Assembly: GCA_017620435.1 (NCBI GenBank)
Contig: JAFZQL010000020.1
Location: 1-15,962 of the forward strand
Reading direction: 5' to 3'
Length of the DNA stretch: 15,962 bases
From: Erysipelotrichaceae bacterium
GTDB lineage: Bacteria; Bacillota_I; Bacilli_A; Erysipelotrichales; Erysipelotrichaceae
The notes beneath the pieces were generated by a model, which had not been told where the DNA came from, searched no databases, and worked only from the letters and a program-made list of their open reading frames with translations. The stretch's first letter is position 1, and each line of letters begins with the position of its first letter. Position numbers and translations under genes: made by a program. This document shows, piece after piece, positions 1 through 6,441 of this stretch.

Positions 1-605
1 CCGGAACGCTGGTGAATGCCATAATGTATCACGCTGGAGACAGGCTTTCGTCGATAAACGGCGTTATAAGGCCGGGAATAGTCCACAGGATCGATAAGGA
101 TACCTCGGGACTGCTGGTCTGTGCCAAAAACAACGCCGCTCATTCCTTTCTATCGGAACAGTTAAAGGACAAGACCTGCTATAGAAAATACTACGCCATC
201 GTTAACGGCGTCATCGAGAACAGCGAAGGGGAGATCAATGCACCGATCGGCAGAAGCGAAAAGAACCGGCAGATGATGAGTGTAACATCAAAGAATTCGA
301 AAGAAGCGATAACGATTTTCCATGTGCTTGAAAGATATGCCGACTCTACACTGCTGGATATAGAACTGAAGACCGGAAGGACCCACCAGATCCGCGTACA
401 CATGCAGTATATCGGTCACAGTGTCGTCAATGACAGCAAATACGCCAGAAAGACCATAGACAGTACAGGCCAGTATCTTCATGCCTATTATCTGTCATTC
501 ATCCATCCTAAAACGAATGAAAGAATGTCCTTCCAGACGGATATGCCGGAATACATGAAGGAATATATCAGAAGCAAAGGCGGTAAGTACCTTGCAGAGA
601 AATGA
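1..605 (+). CDS. RluA/RluD-family 23S rRNA pseudouridine synthase (5' end missing)
   Basis: This family converts specific uridines in 23S rRNA (or tRNA) to pseudouridine in the cytoplasm. The reading frame is open from the first complete codon (position 3) and ends at TGA 603-605, so about 200 of roughly 300 residues are visible. The GTG at 12 is not a real start: the upstream in-frame codons read G-T-L and join it to give GTLVNAIMYH, a conserved family segment. The catalytic motif HRIDKDTSGLL follows, with the catalytic Asp at nt 93-95. Downstream are the conserved YRKYYAIVNG and TGRTHQIRVHMQYIGHSVVND blocks, the latter holding the RTHQIRVH signature. The N-terminal part, including any S4 domain, is outside the window. 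The 3' end overlaps the rhomboid gene by 14 nt, so the two are probably co-transcribed. The family call is secure; the exact target uridine cannot be read from the sequence. Confidence 0.93.
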   Translation, partial: GTLVNAIMYHAGDRLSSINGVIRPGIVHRIDKDTSGLLVCAKNNAAHSFLSEQLKDKTCYRKYYAIVNGVIENSEGEINAPIGRSEKNRQMMSVTSKNSKEAITIFHVLERYADSTLLDIELKTGRTHQIRVHMQYIGHSVVNDSKYARKTIDSTGQYLHAYYLSFIHPKTNERMSFQTDMPEYMKEYIRSKGGKYLAEK

Positions 606-1815
606 TTTATACAAGATCTTTCAGCTAAGCAGCATCTTTATCAGCAGGTATGAATACAATCAGATCCTCATACAGGAGTTTTCGCAATACTCGCAAAGCG
701 AGATCTGGCTGACAAAACTCGATCACAGCGACTACCAGCTGATCCGTATCACATTCTCTCCCGCTTCACAGTATGTCTATGATAAACAGCGGATAGAAAC
801 CTATCTTACCTATCTGCAGAAAACAGCAGGGAATAATCTGAGATTTCTTGATATCCATATCAATCATGATAAATACGATCCGGAACTGGAAGAATACGAC
901 TACATCAACATTGATGAAGGATATGCGGATGGCAAGAACGTGATGGATCTGTATCCGGAGATCTATAATGCCATTCATCAGGTTGAAGATGAAAGAGCGG
1001 AGATTTTCCGTCTGAAACAGAGTGTTCAGCAGGTACTGAAGAACCGCATCAGCAGCCGGTATCAGTCTGATGTCAAAGCTCCATACGCAACAATGATCAT
1101 CATAGGGATATGTTTACTGATGAATGTGTTTCAGGCTTATTTAAGCAGAAAATACCCGCTGCCGGCCGTTTCTGTGCTTCTGGGAGGAAACTATACGACA
1201 TTCACGCTGGGATTAAGACAGCTGTACAGGCTGATCACCTGTGCCTTCCTGCATGGGGGTATCGTGCATCTTTTCTCCAACTTGTATTCTTTGTTTTTTC
1301 TGGGATCCTACATGGAAAAAAGACTGGGAAGATGGAAGATGCTTTCCTATCTGTTTCTTTCCGTTCTGGTTGGATCATTGTCGCAGGGAATACTGACCGA
1401 GAATACGGTAACCGTCGGCATTTCCGCCGGTCTGTACGGACTGATGCTGGTGTTTATTCTCGACGGAATAAAGAATCATGTTGTGAACTTAAGAAGTCTT
1501 ACATCGCTGATCATCATCAATCTGGCCATCAACTTCATGTCGACGACGGCCTGGATCGCTCATCTGGGCGGACTGCTGGGCGCCTATGTTCTATATCATT
1601 TCTATGAATCTGAGAACAGAACCGGTCCTGGACTGCTGCTGATCACACTGATCGTATGCCTGTTTGTCCGATATCTTTCGATAAAAACGATCAGTCCGCT
1701 CTACGGCGGGACGGATCTGGAAGTCGTCAGGATAATCAGTGATCTGGGATTTAAAAACTACAGCAATCATCTATATCAAAGACTGTTAGAAGTTTATCAG
1801 AAATACGGAGGTTAA
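592..1815 (+). CDS. rhomboid-family intramembrane serine protease with a cytosolic N-terminal domain
   Basis: Rhomboids cleave membrane proteins within the bilayer. Residues 1 to about 165 are soluble and not recognised, ending in a charged, possibly helical stretch. The membrane core starts near residue 166. It contains RLITCAFLHGGIVHLFSNLY, the typical loop and TM block, then the GISAG motif with nucleophile Ser278, then AHLGG with general-base His324. Both catalytic residues are present, so it should be active. The layout resembles B. subtilis GluP (YqgP), a soluble N-terminal domain before the rhomboid core, but only about 35 residues follow the last membrane segment and I see no TPR repeats. 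The start is TTG at 592, supported by AAAGGCGG at 576-583 with 8 nt spacing; no better in-frame start lies close by. The gene overlaps the pseudouridine synthase and ends 1 nt before the deaminase start. The substrate is unknown. Confidence 0.9.
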   Translation: MQRNDLYKIFQLSSIFISRYEYNQILIQEFSQYSQSEIWLTKLDHSDYQLIRITFSPASQYVYDKQRIETYLTYLQKTAGNNLRFLDIHINHDKYDPELEEYDYINIDEGYADGKNVMDLYPEIYNAIHQVEDERAEIFRLKQSVQQVLKNRISSRYQSDVKAPYATMIIIGICLLMNVFQAYLSRKYPLPAVSVLLGGNYTTFTLGLRQLYRLITCAFLHGGIVHLFSNLYSLFFLGSYMEKRLGRWKMLSYLFLSVLVGSLSQGILTENTVTVGISAGLYGLMLVFILDGIKNHVVNLRSLTSLIIINLAINFMSTTAWIAHLGGLLGAYVLYHFYESENRTGPGLLLITLIVCLFVRYLSIKTISPLYGGTDLEVVRIISDLGFKNYSNHLYQRLLEVYQKYGG

Positions 1816-1816
1816 T

Positions 1817-2284
1817 ATGATTATTACTTGGGATGAATATTTTATGGGTCTGGCGCATCTGTCCGCCTTACGTTCAAAAGATCCGAACACGCAGGTCGGC
1901 GCCTGCATCGTCGATACCGAAAACAAAGTTGTATCGATCGGCTACAATGGCATGCCGAGAGGGTGTTCCGATCAGGAGTTCCCTTGGGAAAGAGAAGGGG
2001 AAACGCTCAATACGAAGTATCCTTATGTCGTGCATGCCGAGCTCAATGCGATCCTGAATTCACCCCGTTCGGTCGAGGGCTGCATTCTGTATGTTTCTTT
2101 ATTCCCGTGCAATGAATGCGCCAAGGCCATTATTCAGTCCGGGATCCGAAAGATCATCTACGAATCGGATAAATATGACGGTACGGAAGGGAATCTTGCA
2201 TCCAAAAAGATGCTGCAGGAAGCTGGGATCGAACTGGTACAGCTGCCGTATGAAGTAAAAGTCAGTCTTGAGACTTTAAAGTAA
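1817..2284 (+). CDS. comEB: dCMP deaminase (ComEB type)
   Basis: This Zn-dependent cytosolic enzyme deaminates dCMP to dUMP, the precursor for thymidylate synthase. The 155 residues match the family length. The zinc site is visible as H73-A74-E75 (in YVVHAELNAI) and P97-C98-N99-E100-C101. The N-terminal WDEYFMGLAHLSALRSKDPN and the GYNGMPRG block are typical of dCMP deaminases rather than cytidine or guanine deaminases. A strong ribosome-binding site, GGAGG at 1807-1811, precedes the ATG. The gene begins 2 nt after the rhomboid stop and probably ends that operon, because a hairpin terminator follows at 2312-2344. Its last 23 nt overlap the 3' end of the convergent DUF5662 gene. The name ComEB reflects the Firmicutes orthologue; no competence genes are adjacent. 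Confidence 0.93.
   Translation: MIITWDEYFMGLAHLSALRSKDPNTQVGACIVDTENKVVSIGYNGMPRGCSDQEFPWEREGETLNTKYPYVVHAELNAILNSPRSVEGCILYVSLFPCNECAKAIIQSGIRKIIYESDKYDGTEGNLASKKMLQEAGIELVQLPYEVKVSLETLK
1992..1999 (+). other. GAGAAGGG octamer, possible SpoIIIE/FtsK recognition sequence
   Basis: An exact copy of the B. subtilis SpoIIIE recognition octamer lies inside the dCMP deaminase gene, pointing toward the dif-like site. It encodes ordinary residues (EREGE region), so it could be chance. Confidence 0.25.
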
Positions 2285-2837
2285 AGTTCTTGTCTGTTCT
2301 GTATCTTTTATAAAGGCTTCTGTAATACTGCAGAGCCTTTTTTTCACCGTTGTCTTTGAGATATTCCAGAAGCTGTGCGATTTCAGCGGCCGTTTTAGGA
2401 TTCATCGTATGATATTCTTTGGAACGTAGAAAGAAATGATACGGGAGTGAATCGGTATACTTCTTGCCGTTGTAGGTCTTGGATGCGGTAATCCGATCCA
2501 GCACGGATTCCAGAAGGCAGCCGAAAGGCATCGGCAGACAGATCAGACTGCTCTTCCCGTTTTCTCTGTCTATCCAGTACTCCCAGTGATGTCTGTTTCG
2601 GCCTTTGTGATGCAGCCAGCACTGCGAATAGCCGTTTACTTCCTTTTCTTTGCTGATAGGAGATCTGTTGCCCTGATAGTAGCGCACCGAAGGAATGAAC
2701 TCTGTCGGTGAATACTTGGACAGATCATGTATCAGTCCCTGTCTGTACATGCCGCAGGAAAAACACATTTTCATGACCAGAAAACGGTGTCTGTTTACAG
2801 TATGCAGATGTCCGAAAAATCTTTGCAGCAGATTCAT
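2262..2837 (-). CDS. DUF5662 family protein of unknown function
   Basis: The 191-residue protein matches what I recall of the DUF5662 family, seen widely in Firmicutes and often in phages. Its blocks are HLHTVNRHRFLVMKMCFSCG, YRQGLIHDLSKYSPTEF, YYQGNRSPI and WLHHKGRNRHHWEYW, followed by a DRITASKTYNGKKY segment. The conserved H-D-x-S and H-H-K...H-H residues suggest a metal-binding helical protein related in feel to HD-domain phosphohydrolases; that is inference and no activity is established. It is the only minus-strand gene left of the terminus region. It is convergent with comEB (23-nt overlap) and divergent from nusB. No Shine-Dalgarno is seen before the ATG at 2837-2835, but an extended -10 box lies close upstream (2854-2862). 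There is no signal peptide or membrane segment. Confidence 0.78.
   Translation of the reverse strand: MNLLQRFFGHLHTVNRHRFLVMKMCFSCGMYRQGLIHDLSKYSPTEFIPSVRYYQGNRSPISKEKEVNGYSQCWLHHKGRNRHHWEYWIDRENGKSSLICLPMPFGCLLESVLDRITASKTYNGKKYTDSLPYHFFLRSKEYHTMNPKTAAEIAQLLEYLKDNGEKKALQYYRSLYKRYRTDKNFTLKSQD
2312..2344 (+). terminator. Rho-independent terminator of the rluA-rhomboid-comEB operon
   Basis: AAAGGCT at 2312-2318 pairs with AGCCTTT at 2334-2340, extended after a one-base bulge by CTG/CAG, with an 8-nt loop. A run of seven T (2338-2344) forms the end of the stem and the U-tract. It begins 28 nt after the deaminase stop. The hairpin lies inside the last codons of the opposite-strand DUF5662 gene, so these bases serve both as terminator and as coding sequence. 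Confidence 0.75.
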
Positions 2838-2853
2838 AGATAAGTTCTAGACA

Positions 2854-2862
2854 ATTATACCA
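2854..2862 (-). promoter_or_regulatory. extended -10 promoter for the DUF5662 gene
   Basis: The minus strand reads TGG TATAAT, an extended -10 element with a perfect hexamer (2859-2854). No good -35 is visible. Transcription would start near 2847, leaving a leader of only about 10 nt before the ATG, which fits the missing Shine-Dalgarno. Confidence 0.6.
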
Positions 2863-2891
2863 CCTATTCGTTCCAGTCACTTTTTTTGTAT

Positions 2892-2897
2892 TATAAT
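2892..2897 (+). promoter_or_regulatory. -10 box of the nusB-xerD operon promoter, probably giving a leaderless mRNA
   Basis: A perfect TATAAT hexamer at 2892-2897 precedes the nusB ATG (2904) by only 6 nt. The expected start point (5-9 nt downstream) falls at about 2902-2906, on or next to the ATG. No convincing -35 hexamer is seen at 15-19 nt spacing. Confidence 0.6.
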
Positions 2898-2903
2898 GTA
2901 GGT

Positions 2904-3305
2904 ATGTTAAATCGCCACGAAAGCCGTGAAAAAATCGTTTTTACGATCTACCAGCATCTTCTGCTGCATAAGCAGCTGCCGGCTTGTTTTGAGGATAATT
3001 TCTCTGAAGAAGAATACGACGAATTCGTTGTAAGCATCAGAGACGATCTGATTGAAAACGCGGGGAACTATGTCGAAGAGATCGGCAATTATCTGGTCAA
3101 ATGGACTTTCGACCGTCTCAATCTTGTTGAACAGGCGATCCTGCTGGAAACGGTCAGCGAGCTTCATCTAAACATCAATGACAGAGCCGTCATCATCGAT
3201 GAAGCGATCATTCTGGCGAAAACGTATTGCGATGAGGACTCCTACAAATACATCAACGGAGTCTTGGATCATATATGCAACAGCTCTCAGTCAGCAGTCT
3301 GTTAA
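2904..3305 (+). CDS. nusB: transcription antitermination protein NusB
   Basis: NusB is a small RNA-binding protein that, with NusE (ribosomal protein S10), binds boxA and drives rRNA antitermination. From the ATG at 2904 it is 133 residues, a normal length. The N-terminal SREKIVFTIYQHLL, the central WTFDRLNLVEQAILLETVSEL and the C-terminal VIIDEAIILAKTY / YINGVLDHI blocks match the all-helical NusB fold. An in-frame TTG at 2886 would give a longer protein, but those codons lie on the TATAAT promoter box, so ATG 2904 is preferred. It is the first gene of an operon running to xerD and overlaps xseA by 31 nt. No clear Shine-Dalgarno is present, only GTAGG abutting the ATG. Confidence 0.93.
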   Translation: MLNRHESREKIVFTIYQHLLLHKQLPACFEDNFSEEEYDEFVVSIRDDLIENAGNYVEEIGNYLVKWTFDRLNLVEQAILLETVSELHLNINDRAVIIDEAIILAKTYCDEDSYKYINGVLDHICNSSQSAVC

Positions 3306-4528
3306 GATACCTGAAAAACCGTCTGGATTCCGACGAGAACCTGCAGAAGATCTATGTAGCCGGGGAGATATCAAATTTTCACCGGCATTTTTCAGGTCAT
3401 CTTTATTTTACATTGAAAGATGAAAAAGCTTCCGTGAGCTGCGTGATGTTCAAGTCAGCAGCCTCTTTTCTCAACTTCGATCCGAAAACCGGAGACAAAG
3501 TAGTGGTCTATGCCAATACTTCTCTCTATGAACCGTCCGGTCAGCTGCAGCTTTATGTACTGAAAATGACGCCGGAAGGCTATGGAGATCTCTACGCCCG
3601 ATATGAAGCCCTGAAAAACAAGCTGAGTGAAGAAGGCAAGTTCCTGGAGGAACACAAGATCGCAATACCTACAGTATATCCGGAAAGAATAGTCATTCTG
3701 GTAGGGGACAAGTCGGCAGCCATGTCCGATATAAAAACCGCATTCGCCAGAAGATGGCCTTTGTGCCAGACGGACTACTATCCTGTCCTGGTACAGGGAA
3801 CAGGAGCACCGGAAGACATCTGCAGTACTTTAAAAAAAGTAGATCCTATGGCTTATGATGCGATCATCCTGGCAAGAGGCGGAGGGTCTTTCGAGGATCT
3901 TTTCTGTTTCAACGATGAAACGCTCGTCAATACGATCTATGATCTCAATACTTTCATCATTACCGGTATCGGTCATGAACAGGACTTTACGCTTGCCGAC
4001 TTTGTTGCCGACCAGAGAGCCGCAACACCGACCGCAGCCGTAGAACTGATCACACCGGATATCGTCGATGTCATCGACCTGGTTACGGACTATGAAAGTG
4101 AACTTTACAGCCTGATCACATCGATACTCGATGACAGAAGGATGCGCTACGACTATCTGATTTCGGATATGCTGCGGTTCAAGGAACGTTTCTTAGGCAT
4201 TTCTGCGAAAATCGATCATCAGAGTCAGCTTATCAGGAACAGTATTCTTCACAGAATCAGCGTCTATGCACAAAGAACCGATTACGATATCTCTCAGATG
4301 CGTGCCAGACTCAATTTCAGGCTCTCTGAGAAACAATTGCTGTATAAACGGTTATTTACATTGCTCAATGCCTACAGCAGCGAGAATGTCTTAAAAAGAG
4401 GCTACAGCCTGGTATTCCAGGATGGTAGAATAGTAAAGAGAAAGAAAATGCTGAAAAACGAGGAGTTTGAAGTCAGATTTACCGACGGAAGCATACAGGC
4501 AATAGAAAGGGATCACCATGGCAAATAA
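3275..4528 (+). CDS. xseA: exodeoxyribonuclease VII large subunit
   Basis: XseA with several XseB subunits forms exonuclease VII, which degrades single-stranded DNA from both ends in repair. The 417-residue protein has the N-terminal OB fold (about 1-100, with IYVAGEISNFHRHFSGHLYF). The catalytic domain holds ARGGGSFEDLFCFNDE (from A200), GIGHEQDFTLADFVADQRAATP and the following TAAVELI block. The coiled-coil C-terminal region then ends in the conserved LKRGYSLVF segment. Length and motifs are complete. The ATG at 3275 lies 31 nt inside nusB and has only a weak upstream GGAG, so translation is probably coupled to nusB. The 3' end overlaps xseB by 11 nt, as usual for this pair. Confidence 0.96.
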   Translation: MQQLSVSSLLRYLKNRLDSDENLQKIYVAGEISNFHRHFSGHLYFTLKDEKASVSCVMFKSAASFLNFDPKTGDKVVVYANTSLYEPSGQLQLYVLKMTPEGYGDLYARYEALKNKLSEEGKFLEEHKIAIPTVYPERIVILVGDKSAAMSDIKTAFARRWPLCQTDYYPVLVQGTGAPEDICSTLKKVDPMAYDAIILARGGGSFEDLFCFNDETLVNTIYDLNTFIITGIGHEQDFTLADFVADQRAATPTAAVELITPDIVDVIDLVTDYESELYSLITSILDDRRMRYDYLISDMLRFKERFLGISAKIDHQSQLIRNSILHRISVYAQRTDYDISQMRARLNFRLSEKQLLYKRLFTLLNAYSSENVLKRGYSLVFQDGRIVKRKKMLKNEEFEVRFTDGSIQAIERDHHGK

Positions 4529-4712
4529 AGCAAAATTTGAAGATCAGATGAAGAAACTGCAGGATATCGTAGATAAACTGGAAAAAGAAGAGATCGATCT
4601 GGATGAATCCATTCATCTGTATGAAGAAGGACTGCAGCTGGCAAAAGATCTGAAGAAACAGCTTTCGGTATTTGAAGAAAGGATCAGCGAACTGAGCAGA
4701 GATGAAGAATAG
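4518..4712 (+). CDS. xseB: exodeoxyribonuclease VII small subunit
   Basis: This is the 64-residue small subunit that binds the XseA coiled coil. It shows the family pattern FEDQMKKLQDIVDKLEKEE, then DLDESIHLYEEGLQLAKDL, forming two helices. AAAGGG at 4506-4511 precedes the ATG with good spacing. It overlaps xseA by 11 nt and ispA by 11 nt, so expression of all three is tightly linked. Confidence 0.95.
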   Translation: MANKAKFEDQMKKLQDIVDKLEKEEIDLDESIHLYEEGLQLAKDLKKQLSVFEERISELSRDEE

Positions 4713-5532
4713 CTTTGAACAGTACCTAGATACTTATCTTCAGAAACAGAGAAAGTGTCTGATCAACGATGCGATGTCTTATGCCATGGAAGGAGGAAAG
4801 CGATTCCGTCCGCGCATCATTTTCGCGATCCTGAAAGGTTTCGGCATCGATGAGGCAAAGGGTTATGACGCTGCTCTGGCTCTGGAAATGATACAGACTT
4901 ATTCGTTGATCCACGATGATCTTCCGGCTATGGACAACGACGACATGAGAAGGGGAAAGCCTTCCTTACATAAAGCATTCCGGGAAGATATTGCGATCCT
5001 TACCGGCGACCAGCTGTTAAACGACGCCTTCCGGGTGATCGGTGAATCGCAAACATATGACAGTGATACAAAGGTATCGATGATTAATGCCTTAAGCAAA
5101 TATGCAGGTCACGACGGAATGATCTATGGCCAGCTTCTGGATGTTACGGCGGATGACAGGACGATCAATAAAGAGCTTTTGGAGGAAATACAGGATAACA
5201 AGACAGGCGGACTGTTTAAGATTTCCTGTCTGTTTCCGATGTATATTGCAAGAATCAGGGAAGAAGAATACTTTACGAAACTCGGGTCACTGATCGGTCA
5301 GATCTTTCAGAACCAGGACGATCTGTTTGACCTGATAAAGACTGAGAAGGAAATGGGAAAGAGCCTGAACGACAAAAAGAACAACAAGGGTACGGCTTTA
5401 TCTCTTTATTCGCCTGATGAGCTGAAAAATCTGATTGAAGATGAATTCACGGAACTTGACCGGTATCTTGAGAAAGCCTGTTTCAATACAGATGATCTGA
5501 AAGGACTGCTGAAAACGTTAAGGGAGCGATAG
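4702..5532 (+). CDS. ispA: farnesyl diphosphate synthase (polyprenyl synthetase family)
   Basis: IspA condenses IPP with DMAPP and then GPP to make farnesyl diphosphate, the precursor of undecaprenyl phosphate and other prenyl lipids. The 276-residue protein carries GGKRFRP (31-37) and the first Asp-rich motif in the bacterial FPP-synthase form DDxxxxD (D72-D78, in HDDLPAMDNDD). It also has YGQLLD, the KTGGL block and the second Asp-rich motif DDLFD (206-210). A Tyr at the fifth position before the first motif fits a C15 product. All catalytic Asp residues are present, so it should be active, in contrast to the degenerate dxs-like gene starting at the very next base. It overlaps xseB by 11 nt. 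This xseB-ispA-dxs order is standard in Firmicutes. Confidence 0.94.
   Translation: MKNSFEQYLDTYLQKQRKCLINDAMSYAMEGGKRFRPRIIFAILKGFGIDEAKGYDAALALEMIQTYSLIHDDLPAMDNDDMRRGKPSLHKAFREDIAILTGDQLLNDAFRVIGESQTYDSDTKVSMINALSKYAGHDGMIYGQLLDVTADDRTINKELLEEIQDNKTGGLFKISCLFPMYIARIREEEYFTKLGSLIGQIFQNQDDLFDLIKTEKEMGKSLNDKKNNKGTALSLYSPDELKNLIEDEFTELDRYLEKACFNTDDLKGLLKTLRER
4947..4954 (+). other. GAGAAGGG octamer, possible SpoIIIE/FtsK recognition sequence
   Basis: A second exact octamer lies in ispA (MRRG codons), again pointing toward the dif-like site. The encoded residues are conserved in IspA, so coding constraint alone may explain it. Confidence 0.25.
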
Positions 5533-6387
5533 ATGAAAAAAGCTGTTTCTTCTCCTGGATCTCTCAGAAACATGGAATACAAGGATCTGAAAGAAATCTG
5601 TGCTTCGATCAGAGAGAACATCATCGATTATACGGCTGAACACGGGGGCTTTCTGGCTTCAAATCTTTCGAATGTAGAAATAACGGTCGCTGTAAACCGC
5701 ATCTTTGATAAAAACAGCTGTACTCTATATGCCGGCAATGATCTGAACTACGCGGATCTGCTGCTACACAGATATACTGATCTGCCAAACGAGGATGCTG
5801 AAAGAAGAGATATCCTTGCGGAAAGTCTGGGCATGGCATCGGCAAACACCCTGGAAAACAATAAAAAAGCGGTTGTCGCCGTAATCGGCAGTAGTGATCT
5901 GCTATGTTCAAAGGGACTGGAAGCTCTACAGATGATCCATTCCTCAAAAAACAAGGTTATCATCGTTTTTAACGATATGAGAAATGGAAAAAACATCAAA
6001 GTTCTGGATAAAGTGATCTCCAGACTGAGGAATGCTAAATCCTACAATGTATTGAAAGAAAACGTAAAAGAAGCGATAAGACCGGTAAAATACGGCGATC
6101 AGATCATCGGAAGCATCCATGATCTGAAAGGAAAGATCAGAAAAACGATCGTCGATGAAGGCGTATTTGCGCAATACGATATCGATTATATCGGCCCGAT
6201 CAACGGACATGATCTGAAGGATCTGGAAAGAGCGCTCCAGCTGGCTAAAGAAAAAGAATGCTCTGTTGTCGTTCATTGCGTGACGATAGCAGGAAGGGGA
6301 TATGATTTCGCTGAGAAGGATCTGAACCGACGTTTTGAGCAGATCGGAAAGTTTAACAGACAGAACGGTCAGCCATTACACTTTTAA
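5533..6387 (+). CDS. degenerate DXS-like protein, N-terminal (TPP-binding domain) half
   Basis: This is homologous to domain I of 1-deoxy-D-xylulose-5-phosphate synthase, the first MEP-pathway enzyme, but probably not active as such. Preserved: FLASNLSNVEITVAVNRIFD (family SGHxASxLGxVELTVALHxVFD), AESLGMA, YIGPINGHD (219-227) and TIAGRGYDFAEKD (251-263). Lost: the catalytic His of SGH is Phe40. The DVGHQAYxHK block, with its second His, is replaced. About 25 residues including GHSSTSIS are missing. The GDGA Mg/TPP motif is GSSD (119-122), and the NDN Mg ligand motif is NDM (147-149). The ATG directly follows the ispA stop and has AGGGAG at 5521-5526. The frame ends at TAA 6385-6387, in the linker between domains I and II. 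The second half continues in the same frame. It is either a pseudoenzyme subunit or a slowly decaying gene. The homology call is firm; the function is unknown. Confidence 0.82.
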   Translation: MKKAVSSPGSLRNMEYKDLKEICASIRENIIDYTAEHGGFLASNLSNVEITVAVNRIFDKNSCTLYAGNDLNYADLLLHRYTDLPNEDAERRDILAESLGMASANTLENNKKAVVAVIGSSDLLCSKGLEALQMIHSSKNKVIIVFNDMRNGKNIKVLDKVISRLRNAKSYNVLKENVKEAIRPVKYGDQIIGSIHDLKGKIRKTIVDEGVFAQYDIDYIGPINGHDLKDLERALQLAKEKECSVVVHCVTIAGRGYDFAEKDLNRRFEQIGKFNRQNGQPLHF

Positions 6388-6441
6388 GATGAGAATTACT
6401 GCTATGCGTCGAGAATCCTTTCGAGCATCATCAAAAAAAAG

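Noticed and set aside
1110..1607. 165-codon open frame in another phase inside the rhomboid gene
   Set aside because: The rhomboid frame carries clear conserved motifs across the same bases; this frame has no family features and no start signal.
2886..2903. TTG start giving a six-residue longer NusB
   Set aside because: These codons are the TATAAT promoter region, and NusB homology begins at the ATG at 2904.
6385..6387. Stop-codon recoding to selenocysteine or pyrrolysine in the dxs-like gene
   Set aside because: The stop is TAA, which is not used for either amino acid, and other genes in the window end normally with TAA.
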